Origin: Bacteroidota bacterium
GTDB lineage: Bacteria > Bacteroidota > Bacteroidia > Bacteroidales > Prolixibacteraceae
Direction: 5' to 3'
Assembly: GCA_023393265.1 (NCBI GenBank)
Contig: JAEWME010000094.1
Location: 1-5,458 of the forward strand
DNA: 5,458 nucleotides
Below the pieces are notes generated by a model. That model was not told where the DNA came from. It made no database searches and was given only the letters and a program-made list of their open reading frames with translations. This document shows, piece after piece, positions 1-5,458 of this stretch. Made by a program: the position numbers and the translations under genes. Position 1 is the first letter of the stretch, and the number at the start of each line of letters is the position of its first letter.

Positions 1-1466
1 ATGCAAACCAGCTTCACCTTGTGTTCCTCTGTTTTTGTCCAGTTTACTTCCCCAAAATCCATTTTGGTTCCTGAAATCCGGGCATTGATGGTGGCGACCT
101 TAACACCATCCAAATAAGCATCAAAGATTGGCAGGTCTTCGCCTCCCGACCAGATATTGGCGCTCACGGCATAATGCCCTTTCATAACTTTCGGCGTCGT
201 AATCTCAATCCACCAATAACCAAGCATAGAAAGACAGTCGTAATTTAAAATTGCCGTACGACCATGATTAATTTTGTAGTAATACAGCAAATAGTCGCCC
301 TGGTATTTGATCTTTTCAAATTGAGTCAAACCAACATCACCACCCCATTTCTTATAATATTTCCCGATGCAGTCTTCCTGCTGAAGGTCGAAATAATCAG
401 TCGTTTCATAAGTAATAATAGCGGGTTCAGGGTCGGTCACCGGCAATATATCATTGATGGTGTGTATAGCCCCGTTTTTCGAAGGAATATTACACTGCGG
501 AATGTTAAACCCGGTGTACTTGCCGGTTTCTGATTTCAGATTTATTTTATAGTCATCTGAAATCGTCATCGAAATGTTGTTATCATGAGACAAAATAGGA
601 TAAATACCTGATTTAAAATCAGATAGAAAATAACTACCTGTCAGACAATGGTATTCAACAAAACGATAGAATGGATTTTCGATGAAAGTTGGATCGTCAG
701 ACTTGCTGGCACCACACCAGGTGATCAGATCATCAATAGAATTGATACCATATCGTCGAAATGTAGTATCGGCAACAGCAAAGAGCGTAAAACGGGTTCG
801 CGCATTTTTGTTCCCGAATTTAAAACTGATCGTTTGCAAAGTATCCTTGATTCCTGTAAGGCGAAGTCCTTCGGCAAAAATCTTATAAGAGGGATTTTCC
901 GAAATAACTGTATAAGCATCTTTCGAAACCGGATCAATCGTATGATCGATGATATGAATCAATCCGTTTGCTGTTCTTATATCTCTCTTTATAATTTTGG
1001 CGATCTTATTTACGATGATGTCCGAACCTTCAAATTCGGTAACCAGATAGTCTCCAATGGCATTGGTATCTCTCACTGCACCAAGGCCTATATCGCTAGA
1101 TCCTATCTCGGCTCCGATGATATGATTGCGTACCAGCCGAACCTGAAAATCATGATCAAGTTCTTCCAGAGAACTTACATTTTTTTCCTGGTAATAGGCT
1201 TTCATCGCATCGTCGTTGGGTAACATCACGGTAAAAGGCCCGCGAACATTAAGCAATGGCTCAAGTCCAGTTAGTTGGACCAGCTTTGCAAACTCCGAGA
1301 ATTGATCTGTCGTGGCGATATAATCGCCTATAGTCTGTTCTTCCGATTTAACCTTCCACTCCCGGGCATCCTGAGCACAGTAAGTAAAAATAAAACTGGA
1401 AAAAAGCAGAAATAAAACAGCAGTCTTTACCCTGCTGAAATCTCTTGAAATGGGAAAAACTCGCAT
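1..1466 (-). CDS. Secreted tandem fasciclin (FAS1) domain protein, 3' end beyond window
   Basis: I translated this frame by hand: 488 codons are open from the ATG at 1466 to the left edge, with no stop. An in-frame TAA two codons upstream fixes the upstream limit. Residues 1-31 form a signal peptide (hydrophobic stretch about 15-29, likely cut at YCA|QD). The first FAS1 domain spans about 45-180, with an H1-like box FTVMLPNDDAM (78-88), a YH-like VRNHIIG (112-118) and an H2-like box NGLIHIIDHTIDP (167-179). The second spans about 184-343, with FTLFAVADTTF (226-236), VEYHCLTG (270-277) and NGAIHTINDILPV (331-343). Residues about 350-488 are an aromatic-rich, probably beta-sandwich module (GYWWIEITTPKVMKGHY, 416-432) that I cannot assign; it may bind glycan. 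FAS1 domains generally mediate adhesion or extracellular binding, and in Bacteroidota such proteins often accompany SusC/SusD genes. The protein should be exported to the periplasm or cell surface. Its codons look more AT-rich than those of the right-hand genes. FAS1 assignment is firm; role is inferred. Confidence 0.88.
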   Translation of the reverse strand, partial: MRVFPISRDFSRVKTAVLFLLFSSFIFTYCAQDAREWKVKSEEQTIGDYIATTDQFSEFAKLVQLTGLEPLLNVRGPFTVMLPNDDAMKAYYQEKNVSSLEELDHDFQVRLVRNHIIGAEIGSSDIGLGAVRDTNAIGDYLVTEFEGSDIIVNKIAKIIKRDIRTANGLIHIIDHTIDPVSKDAYTVISENPSYKIFAEGLRLTGIKDTLQTISFKFGNKNARTRFTLFAVADTTFRRYGINSIDDLITWCGASKSDDPTFIENPFYRFVEYHCLTGSYFLSDFKSGIYPILSHDNNISMTISDDYKINLKSETGKYTGFNIPQCNIPSKNGAIHTINDILPVTDPEPAIITYETTDYFDLQQEDCIGKYYKKWGGDVGLTQFEKIKYQGDYLLYYYKINHGRTAILNYDCLSMLGYWWIEITTPKVMKGHYAVSANIWSGGEDLPIFDAYLDGVKVATINARISGTKMDFGEVNWTKTEEHKVKLVC

Positions 1467-1556
1467 TAGTTAGGTTTTATTAAAGTTATTTAGTTAAGAG
1501 TATAAGGTTGCTAAAGAAAAAATTCAGCCTTTAAATGTAATAAACAATTTGGGTAA

Positions 1557-1570
1557 TTATTCTAGAATAA
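1557..1570. promoter_or_regulatory. 14-bp perfect palindrome, candidate operator
   Basis: TTATTCTAGAATAA is its own reverse complement. It lies 91 bp upstream of the FAS1-protein start codon in an AT-rich intergenic region, and its right half (AGAATAA) is the start of the 12-bp sequence repeated at 1635-1646. A dimeric DNA-binding regulator is a reasonable guess, but a 14-bp AT-rich palindrome can also arise by chance. No promoter for the FAS1 gene could be placed with confidence nearby. Confidence 0.35.
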
Positions 1571-1646
1571 GCGTTTTTTTCCTTACTATAAAAAAATCTA
1601 ATTAACAAAAAACTAAAATTAATTATTTGTTAGCAGAATAAGCGTT
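1564..1646. repeat. 12-bp direct repeat AGAATAAGCGTT (1564-1575 and 1635-1646)
   Basis: The identical 12-mer AGAATAAGCGTT occurs at 1564-1575 and 1635-1646, with start points 71 bp apart (close to seven helical turns). The first copy overlaps the palindrome at 1557-1570. A further related half (TTATTC) occurs at 1657-1662. Both copies lie upstream of the minus-strand FAS1 gene, where they read AACGCTTATTCT, so they may be binding sites for a regulator of that gene. The regulator and function are unknown. Confidence 0.4.
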
Positions 1647-1708
1647 CACATAACATTTATTCGAGAAAATACATCCATTGTTTAGGGATTTATGACACTA
1701 AAAGGCAC

Positions 1709-1727
1709 AAAAAAGCCCGGATTTTTT
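1709..1727 (-). terminator. Weak hairpin terminator candidate after trpS
   Basis: Twelve bases past the trpS stop codon, the minus strand reads AAAAAA-TCCGGGC-TTTTTT: a six-pair A:T stem with a short GC-rich loop that ends in a T run. The shape is terminator-like but the stem lacks GC pairs, so it would be weak alone. It separates trpS from the FAS1 gene, which starts 272 bp further on and therefore probably has its own promoter. Confidence 0.35.
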
Positions 1728-1738
1728 CTATTTTTTAG

Positions 1739-2740
1739 TTAAAAGAGTCGCTTAAAACCGATCAGTTCTTTCACCTCGGCAAGGGTCTTCTGTGCCGATT
1801 CACGGGCCCGCTCAGCGCCCTGTCGGGCAACCTTAGCCAGGTATGTTTCGTCTTTCAGGATTTCGATGATGCGTTCGCGAATGGGCGAGGTATAATTGAT
1901 GATGTCTTCGGCCAGTTGCTTTTTAAGGTCACCATAGCGAATGCTGCAATCGTTGTAGGCAGCATCGAAATGAGCAACCACATCGGGGGTTGAAACAATT
2001 TTCAATAAAGTGAAAAGGTTTTCAACGGGTTCTGCTTTTTGGCTATTCTGCTCAGTTGGGCCTGCATCGGTAACTGCACGCATCACTTTCTTGCGAATAT
2101 CTTTCGGGTCTTCGTAGAGGAAAATGCCATTCCCTTCCGATTTACCCATTTTGCCGCTACCGTCAAGCCCAGGCACTTTAATCATGTCTTTCCCATCGAA
2201 GGTGAAAGGCTGTGGTAACGGGAACAATTCGCAGTTATACATGCGATTGAAACGTCCGGCAAATTTACGTGCCATCTCCAGGTTTTGCTCCTGATCTTTT
2301 CCAACCGGTACAAATTGTGCTTTGTGAATGATAATGTCGGCTGCCATTAAAACCGGGTAAGTTAATAATCCGGCATTAACATTTTCAGGCTGTTTCCTTG
2401 CTTTTTCCTTAAACGAAGTAGTTCGTTCCAATTCCCCCAAATAAGCATTCATATTCAGGAAAGCGTACAATTCCGACACTTCAGGAACATCGCTCTGAAT
2501 GAAGATTGTAGCTTTCTCCGGATCGATTCCGCATGCCAGGTATTCGGCTAAAACCTGCTTCACCCCAGCCTGAAGATTTTCGGGTGTCGGGTGCGTGGTT
2601 AGCGAATGAATATCGGCAATGAAGAAATAGCAGTTATAACTTTCCTGCATTTTAATGAAACTACGAACGGCCCCGAAATAGTTTCCGAGGTGCAGGTTTC
2701 CGGTCGGCCTGATGCCGCTGACAACTATCTGTTTGCTCAT
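1739..2740 (-). CDS. trpS: Tryptophanyl-tRNA synthetase
   Basis: This is a class I aminoacyl-tRNA synthetase that charges tRNA-Trp with tryptophan using ATP, in the cytoplasm. The 333 residues match the usual length of bacterial TrpRS. The HIGH-type ATP-binding motif is TGNLHLGN (13-20), preceded by SGIRP. ADIHSLTT (42-49), LLTYPVLMAADI (125-136) and VPVGKDQ (144-150) match conserved blocks of the active-site fold, and KMGKS (197-201) is the KMSKS loop. I chose the ATG at 2740. A TTG at 2767 in the same frame would add nine residues (MLAIFRLII), but a good -7 promoter box overlaps that TTG, so it would lie at or before the transcription start. The gene is divergent from the GNAT gene and appears to be a single-gene unit. 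No T-box or leader peptide fits in the short leader. It is intact, with all signature motifs present. Confidence 0.98.
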   Translation of the reverse strand: MSKQIVVSGIRPTGNLHLGNYFGAVRSFIKMQESYNCYFFIADIHSLTTHPTPENLQAGVKQVLAEYLACGIDPEKATIFIQSDVPEVSELYAFLNMNAYLGELERTTSFKEKARKQPENVNAGLLTYPVLMAADIIIHKAQFVPVGKDQEQNLEMARKFAGRFNRMYNCELFPLPQPFTFDGKDMIKVPGLDGSGKMGKSEGNGIFLYEDPKDIRKKVMRAVTDAGPTEQNSQKAEPVENLFTLLKIVSTPDVVAHFDAAYNDCSIRYGDLKKQLAEDIINYTSPIRERIIEILKDETYLAKVARQGAERARESAQKTLAEVKELIGFKRLF

Positions 2741-2764
2741 GATTATCAATCTAAAAATGGCCAG

Positions 2765-2795
2765 CAAAAATACATGAAATGAGCATGAATAGCAA
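2765..2795 (-). promoter_or_regulatory. Bacteroidota-type promoter for trpS
   Basis: On the minus strand the -7 box TATTTTTG (2772 to 2765) matches the Bacteroidota consensus TAnnTTTG fully. A TTG at 2795-2793 lies 20 bases upstream, at the expected place for the -33 element. Transcription would begin near 2758-2760, leaving a leader of about 20 bases before the ATG at 2740 and no recognisable Shine-Dalgarno sequence, which is normal for this phylum. The position argues against the upstream TTG start. Confidence 0.6.
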
Positions 2796-2846
2796 TAACA
2801 TCAAGTAAAATGATGGTTTACAACACGTACTCTTTTTCAGAAGAAA

Positions 2847-2877
2847 TTCGAAATACAAAAAAAATACACCAACTTTA
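2847..2877 (+). promoter_or_regulatory. Weak promoter candidate for the GNAT gene
   Basis: CAACTTTA (2870-2877) matches TAnnTTTG at four of six fixed positions, and TTCG (2847-2850), close to the -33 TTTG, lies 19 bases upstream. The placement would give a leader of roughly 20 bases before the ATG at 2903. The match is poor and rests mainly on spacing and location between divergent genes. Confidence 0.22.
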
Positions 2878-2902
2878 CAACGATCATTAACCCATTAGCA
2901 AC

Positions 2903-3382
2903 ATGGCTCTTAGCAACCTGGAACGACTAATTAAACTGGCAGACGAAGTGTTTTCGGTGAAAAGCGACCCGACCCAACTCGATGTTAATCAGGAGGTATT
3001 GGCCCGATTGAAAGAAATTCATCCGGCAACCATTTCAGAATACAACGACGGCAACGGACCAATCGCATGGGTGCTGATCATACCAACCACAACCGAGCTG
3101 ATGAACCAATTTGTTTCAGCAAAAATCACCGAAAAAGAGCTTTTTGAACTGACCCCCACAGGCATTGCCTATGAAGCGGTTTACCTCTGCTCGGCACTGG
3201 TTCTGGAAGAATATCGACGCAAAGGCATCACAAAGAAACTAGCGTTGAGAGCCATCGAAAAAATGAAACTTCAGTATCCGCTGAAAGCTGCTTTTGTTTG
3301 GGCATTCAGCCACGAAGGCGACTTAGCTGCCGAGACCATCTCCTGGCTTTCGGGATTGCCCTTGCACAAAAGATTAAAGTAA
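2903..3382 (+). CDS. GNAT-fold N-acetyltransferase-like protein
   Basis: A 159-residue soluble cytoplasmic protein without signal peptide or membrane segment. The central stretch YLCSALVLEEYRRKGITKKL (94-113) has the layout of GNAT motif A: a beta strand, then R105-x-x-G108-x-T110, which in the family forms the pyrophosphate-binding turn for acetyl-CoA, then the helix KKLALRAIEKMK. The usual Gly/Ala at the last turn position is Thr here, a tolerated variation. The length is typical for a single GNAT domain, but the N-terminal half has little I recognise. The acceptor substrate cannot be read from sequence. The ATG at 2903 is the first of the frame and sits at a sensible distance from a weak promoter candidate. 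The GH8 gene follows after 36 bp on the same strand, so co-transcription is possible, although a functional link is not obvious. The fold call is moderate to good; the function is unknown. Confidence 0.75.
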   Translation: MALSNLERLIKLADEVFSVKSDPTQLDVNQEVLARLKEIHPATISEYNDGNGPIAWVLIIPTTTELMNQFVSAKITEKELFELTPTGIAYEAVYLCSALVLEEYRRKGITKKLALRAIEKMKLQYPLKAAFVWAFSHEGDLAAETISWLSGLPLHKRLK

Positions 3383-3418
3383 ATACGCTCCATTTTAAAA
3401 TAATAAACCTACCCTGAA

Positions 3419-4729
3419 ATGAAAAAAAAGTTATTTATTACCTTCTCCCTGGTAGCGCTCATTTCGCTGAGCTACGCACAAACCGACACCGACTGTAACC
3501 GGGATGTAAAAGATAAACGTGGCAAAATGAAACCCTGGACTTCAGGAGCCCATGAAACCGGAAAGTATCGAAATGTATTTCTGGAAGCCGGCTACAAGCA
3601 AGCCGATATTGATGCCAAATTAAAGCAAGCCTATTCAGATGTTTTTGAGGGACCAAACCGCATTTACTTCGAAGTAGGCGACTCGATGGCCTACGTTTCG
3701 GACCTGAAGAACCACGACTGCCGGACCGAAGGACTTTCCTACGGCTTAATGGTGGCCGTGCAACTTGATAAAAAAGAGGTGTTCGACCGCCTTTGGCGCT
3801 GGACAAAAAAATACATGCAACACCAGGGCGGGCCGCGCGATGCTTACTTTGCGTGGAGTGTAAACAACGAAACATTTAAGCAGAATTCGCCCGGTTCGGC
3901 TTCGGATGGCGAACTATATTTCATCACAGCTTTGCTTTTTGCATCGAACCGCTGGGGAAACGACATGGGCATCGACTATTATGCCGAAGCACGCCGAATT
4001 TTGGATGCGATGTGGAGCAAAGATGGAACAGCCGGAGTGACCAATATACTGAATACCGAACACAAGCAAATTACTTTTGTGCCCGATCGTGGTGGCTACA
4101 ACTGGACCGATCCGTCGTACCACCTTCCGGCATTTTATGAAGTGTGGGCCGAATACGCCAAAGACGGACATGAACAGTTTTACCGCGATTGTGCCGACAC
4201 GGCCCGCATTTACCTGCACCGTGCCTGCAACCGGCCCAATGCCCTGAATTCGGATTATTCTGAGTTTAGCGGAGCACCCCGCAATTTCTGGCGCATGAAA
4301 CCAGCATTCCGATACGACTCATGGCGCGTTCCGATGAACATTGCCATGGACTATTCGTGGTATAATAAAGATGCAGAATGGCAGGAGGACTATGGCAAGC
4401 GGTTCCAAAATTTCCTGTTCTGCAGAGGAATCAACACATTTGAAGACCAGTTTATGCTCGATGGATCGTTACCCGTTCAGGAGGAAATACTCGGAGCCGG
4501 AGGATTCAAAAAACTGCGGCATTCGCTCGGACTGGTTTCCACCTCGGCCGCTGCTTCCATCATGGGAACCCAGGCCAAAAGCTGGCAGTTTGTTGATGCC
4601 ATCTGGAATGCCAAACTGGAACCGTACGACGACGGCTACTTCGATCCGTATTTTGACGGTCTGCTCTACCTGTTCAGCTTGATGCACCTCAGCGGAAACT
4701 ACCGGATCATTACTCCTGGGATGAAATAA
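3419..4729 (+). CDS. Secreted GH8 glycoside hydrolase (xylanase / reducing-end exo-oligoxylanase type)
   Basis: A 436-residue enzyme exported by a signal peptide: MKKK, a hydrophobic core (5-18), then a cut at SYA|Q (20/21). The rest matches family GH8, an (alpha/alpha)6-barrel that hydrolyses beta-1,4 links with inversion. HDCRTEGLSYGLM (99-111) holds the probable general acid E104. SASDGELYF (160-168) holds the conserved D163. RYDSWRVPMNIA (298-309) holds D300, the likely general base in the subgroup of GH8 xylanases and Rex enzymes. WSVNNETFKQNSPG (146-159) and YNWTDPSYHLPAFYEVWAEY (227-246) resemble substrate-cleft blocks. The resemblance is closest to xylan-acting GH8 enzymes such as reducing-end xylose-releasing exo-oligoxylanase; cellulase or chitosanase activity is less likely. 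No accessory module is present. The start is the first ATG, giving a clean signal peptide; no Shine-Dalgarno is seen. It lies 36 bp after the GNAT gene and converges with a modular carbohydrate-active protein, which supports a role in hemicellulose use. Confidence 0.93.
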   Translation: MKKKLFITFSLVALISLSYAQTDTDCNRDVKDKRGKMKPWTSGAHETGKYRNVFLEAGYKQADIDAKLKQAYSDVFEGPNRIYFEVGDSMAYVSDLKNHDCRTEGLSYGLMVAVQLDKKEVFDRLWRWTKKYMQHQGGPRDAYFAWSVNNETFKQNSPGSASDGELYFITALLFASNRWGNDMGIDYYAEARRILDAMWSKDGTAGVTNILNTEHKQITFVPDRGGYNWTDPSYHLPAFYEVWAEYAKDGHEQFYRDCADTARIYLHRACNRPNALNSDYSEFSGAPRNFWRMKPAFRYDSWRVPMNIAMDYSWYNKDAEWQEDYGKRFQNFLFCRGINTFEDQFMLDGSLPVQEEILGAGGFKKLRHSLGLVSTSAAASIMGTQAKSWQFVDAIWNAKLEPYDDGYFDPYFDGLLYLFSLMHLSGNYRIITPGMK

Positions 4730-4745
4730 CTTAATCACAAAATGG

Positions 4746-4803
4746 AACTGACGGCAAAGGGTAAGCTTTAGTACTGAAGTAAAAAAATCCTTTGCCGTTG
4801 GTT
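4746..4803. terminator. Long hairpin between convergent genes, probable bidirectional terminator
   Basis: ACGGCAAAGG (4751-4760) pairs perfectly with CCTTTGCCGT (4789-4798). The stem extends to about 15 pairs (4746-4760 with 4789-4803) if two G:T wobbles are allowed. The 28-base loop contains a smaller hairpin (4766-4779, CTTTAGTACTGAAG). A few Ts follow on both strands (GGTTTT on plus; TTCCATTTTG on minus). Its place, starting 16 bases past the GH8 stop and 25 bases past the minus-strand stop, fits shared termination. The loop is large for a simple intrinsic terminator. Confidence 0.6.
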
Positions 4804-4828
4804 TTAATCGACGGAATCAAATAAGGAA

Positions 4829-5458
4829 TCACTTTAAAACCACCTCTTTCCCCATTTCTGATCTTCCGGTTTCACCGAGCGCTTCAATCGCGAAATAGTA
4901 GGTTGTTCCTTTGTCCATTCCGCGGAAATTGTAACTGGTTTCGCCATTTACAGTGATGCAGTTGTAGCGTTTGCCAGGCGAAACTCCGTACCAGATGTTG
5001 TAGCCGTAGGCTCCTTTCGAAGGACTCCAATTAATTTGCGCGTCACGCTGATCGGTTTTCGAGCGGTTAACACTAAAATTGCTGACTGCGGAGGGCTTTT
5101 CTCCTTTTGCCAGTCCGAATACCCGAAAATCGCTGATGGCAAACGAACCAGTCGGCATGTGCAGGTTTTCAATTTTCAGGAAACGGGTTGTCACCGGCTT
5201 TTTCAATTCCACATAATCGTGCGGCACATCCAGGTCATTTTCGCTTTTATCAATCAGCAAGGTCCAGTTTTTGCCATCGGCCGACTGATAAATTCGGTAT
5301 TGGTGGTACAAATCCATCGCACGATTGTACTGCACAGCTTTGTACTCGTAATAATTGACCTGCAGCGCATGAACTTCCTTCATACCGCCCAAATCCATTT
5401 GCAGCCATTCGCCCGGATCGCCGGTCTGAGCGGCCCAGTATGTACGAATATTTTCGTC
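4829..5458 (-). CDS. C-terminal part of a secreted modular protein: F5/8C (discoidin-like) plus Fn3 domains, probable GH43-type glycoside hydrolase
   Basis: The frame is open from the right edge to the TGA at 4829-4831, giving 209 residues (numbered here from the edge); the start and N-terminal part lie outside the window. Residues 1-115 resemble an F5/8C or CBM32-like beta-sandwich: DENIRTYWAAQTGDPGEWLQ then MDLGGMKEVHALQV, later YRIYQSADGKNWTLL (54-68) and TRFLKIENLH…FAISDFRVFG (91-115), the classic closing strands. Residues about 122-209 resemble a fibronectin type III domain: INWSPSKGAYGYNIWYG (142-158), then YNFRGMDKGTTYYFAIEAL (176-194). Such pairs commonly end secreted carbohydrate-active enzymes of Bacteroidota, and I recall this opening in proteins with an N-terminal GH43 domain, so an arabinofuranosidase or xylosidase is likely, but no catalytic residue is visible. 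There is no C-terminal sorting domain: it ends VVLK soon after the last Fn3 strand. Converging with the GH8 gene, it may help degrade the same glycan. Confidence 0.8.
   Translation of the reverse strand, partial: DENIRTYWAAQTGDPGEWLQMDLGGMKEVHALQVNYYEYKAVQYNRAMDLYHQYRIYQSADGKNWTLLIDKSENDLDVPHDYVELKKPVTTRFLKIENLHMPTGSFAISDFRVFGLAKGEKPSAVSNFSVNRSKTDQRDAQINWSPSKGAYGYNIWYGVSPGKRYNCITVNGETSYNFRGMDKGTTYYFAIEALGETGRSEMGKEVVLK

Noticed and set aside
264..533. An 89-codon open frame on the plus strand
   Set aside because: Antisense to the second FAS1 domain and C-terminal module; no recognisable motif and no promoter or start context of its own.
648..1223. A 191-codon open frame on the plus strand
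   Set aside because: It lies wholly antisense to the FAS1 gene, whose minus-strand frame has clear domain motifs and a signal peptide. The plus-strand translation shows no recognisable motif or domain.
1532..1539. TACATTTA on the minus strand as a -7 box for the FAS1 gene
   Set aside because: It matches TAnnTTTG except for the final G, but no TTG lies about 20 bases upstream; the nearest TTG is only five bases away. In such AT-rich sequence this is not enough to call a promoter.
1603..1632. Inverted repeat TAACAAA / TTTGTTA upstream of the FAS1 gene
   Set aside because: Seven nearly all-A:T pairs with a 16-base loop in a very AT-rich region; expected by chance and thermodynamically weak.
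1681..1702. Inverted repeat TTTAG / CTAAA
   Set aside because: Only five pairs with a 12-base loop; not distinguishable from chance.
2741..2902. T-box, tryptophan leader peptide or riboswitch ahead of trpS
   Set aside because: The predicted leader is only about 20 bases, with no Trp-rich small frame and no T-box-like structure.
3459..3875. A 138-codon open frame on the minus strand inside the GH8 gene
   Set aside because: Shadow of the GH8 coding sequence: Arg/Ser/Pro-rich composition typical of a wrong-strand reading, with the GH8 catalytic motif on the opposite strand.

Overview
The window looks like a chromosomal segment of a member of the Bacteroidota, probably an environmental polysaccharide degrader. 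The signs are the -7 promoter form TAnnTTTG upstream of trpS, start codons without Shine-Dalgarno sequences, signal peptides cut before Gln (…YA|Q), a tandem fasciclin-domain secreted protein, and a secreted carbohydrate-active protein ending in F5/8C and Fn3-like modules. A finer placement (for example Marinilabiliales/Prolixibacteraceae) would be a guess.

Layout from left to right. (1) Positions 1-1466, minus strand: a secreted protein with two FAS1 (fasciclin) domains and a C-terminal beta-rich module I cannot name; its 3' end lies beyond the left edge. (2) Positions 1467-1738: an AT-rich intergenic stretch holding a 14-bp perfect palindrome, a 12-bp direct repeat that shares half of it, and a weak terminator-like hairpin behind trpS. 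(3) Positions 1739-2740, minus strand: trpS, the housekeeping tryptophanyl-tRNA synthetase. (4) Positions 2741-2902: a divergent intergenic region with a good trpS promoter candidate and a weaker one in the other direction. (5) Positions 2903-3382, plus strand: a small GNAT-fold acetyltransferase-like protein. (6) Positions 3419-4729, plus strand: a secreted family GH8 glycoside hydrolase, most likely acting on xylan or xylo-oligosaccharides, 36 bp behind the GNAT gene. (7) Positions 4730-4828: a convergent intergenic region with a long hairpin. (8) Positions 4829-5458, minus strand: the C-terminal 209 residues of a secreted protein with an F5/8C (discoidin-like) domain followed by an Fn3-like domain, probably the tail of a glycoside hydrolase such as a GH43 enzyme.

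Functionally, the two right-hand genes suggest hemicellulose (xylan) breakdown: a GH8 enzyme facing a modular carbohydrate-active protein. The FAS1 protein on the left resembles the fasciclin proteins often found beside SusC/SusD transport genes, so a glycan-uptake locus may continue past the left edge; this is inference. trpS and the GNAT gene sit between these as core or unrelated genes. I did not find a clearly undescribed system. The least explained items are the C-terminal module of the FAS1 protein, the repeat/palindrome cluster upstream of it, and the large hairpin between the convergent genes.
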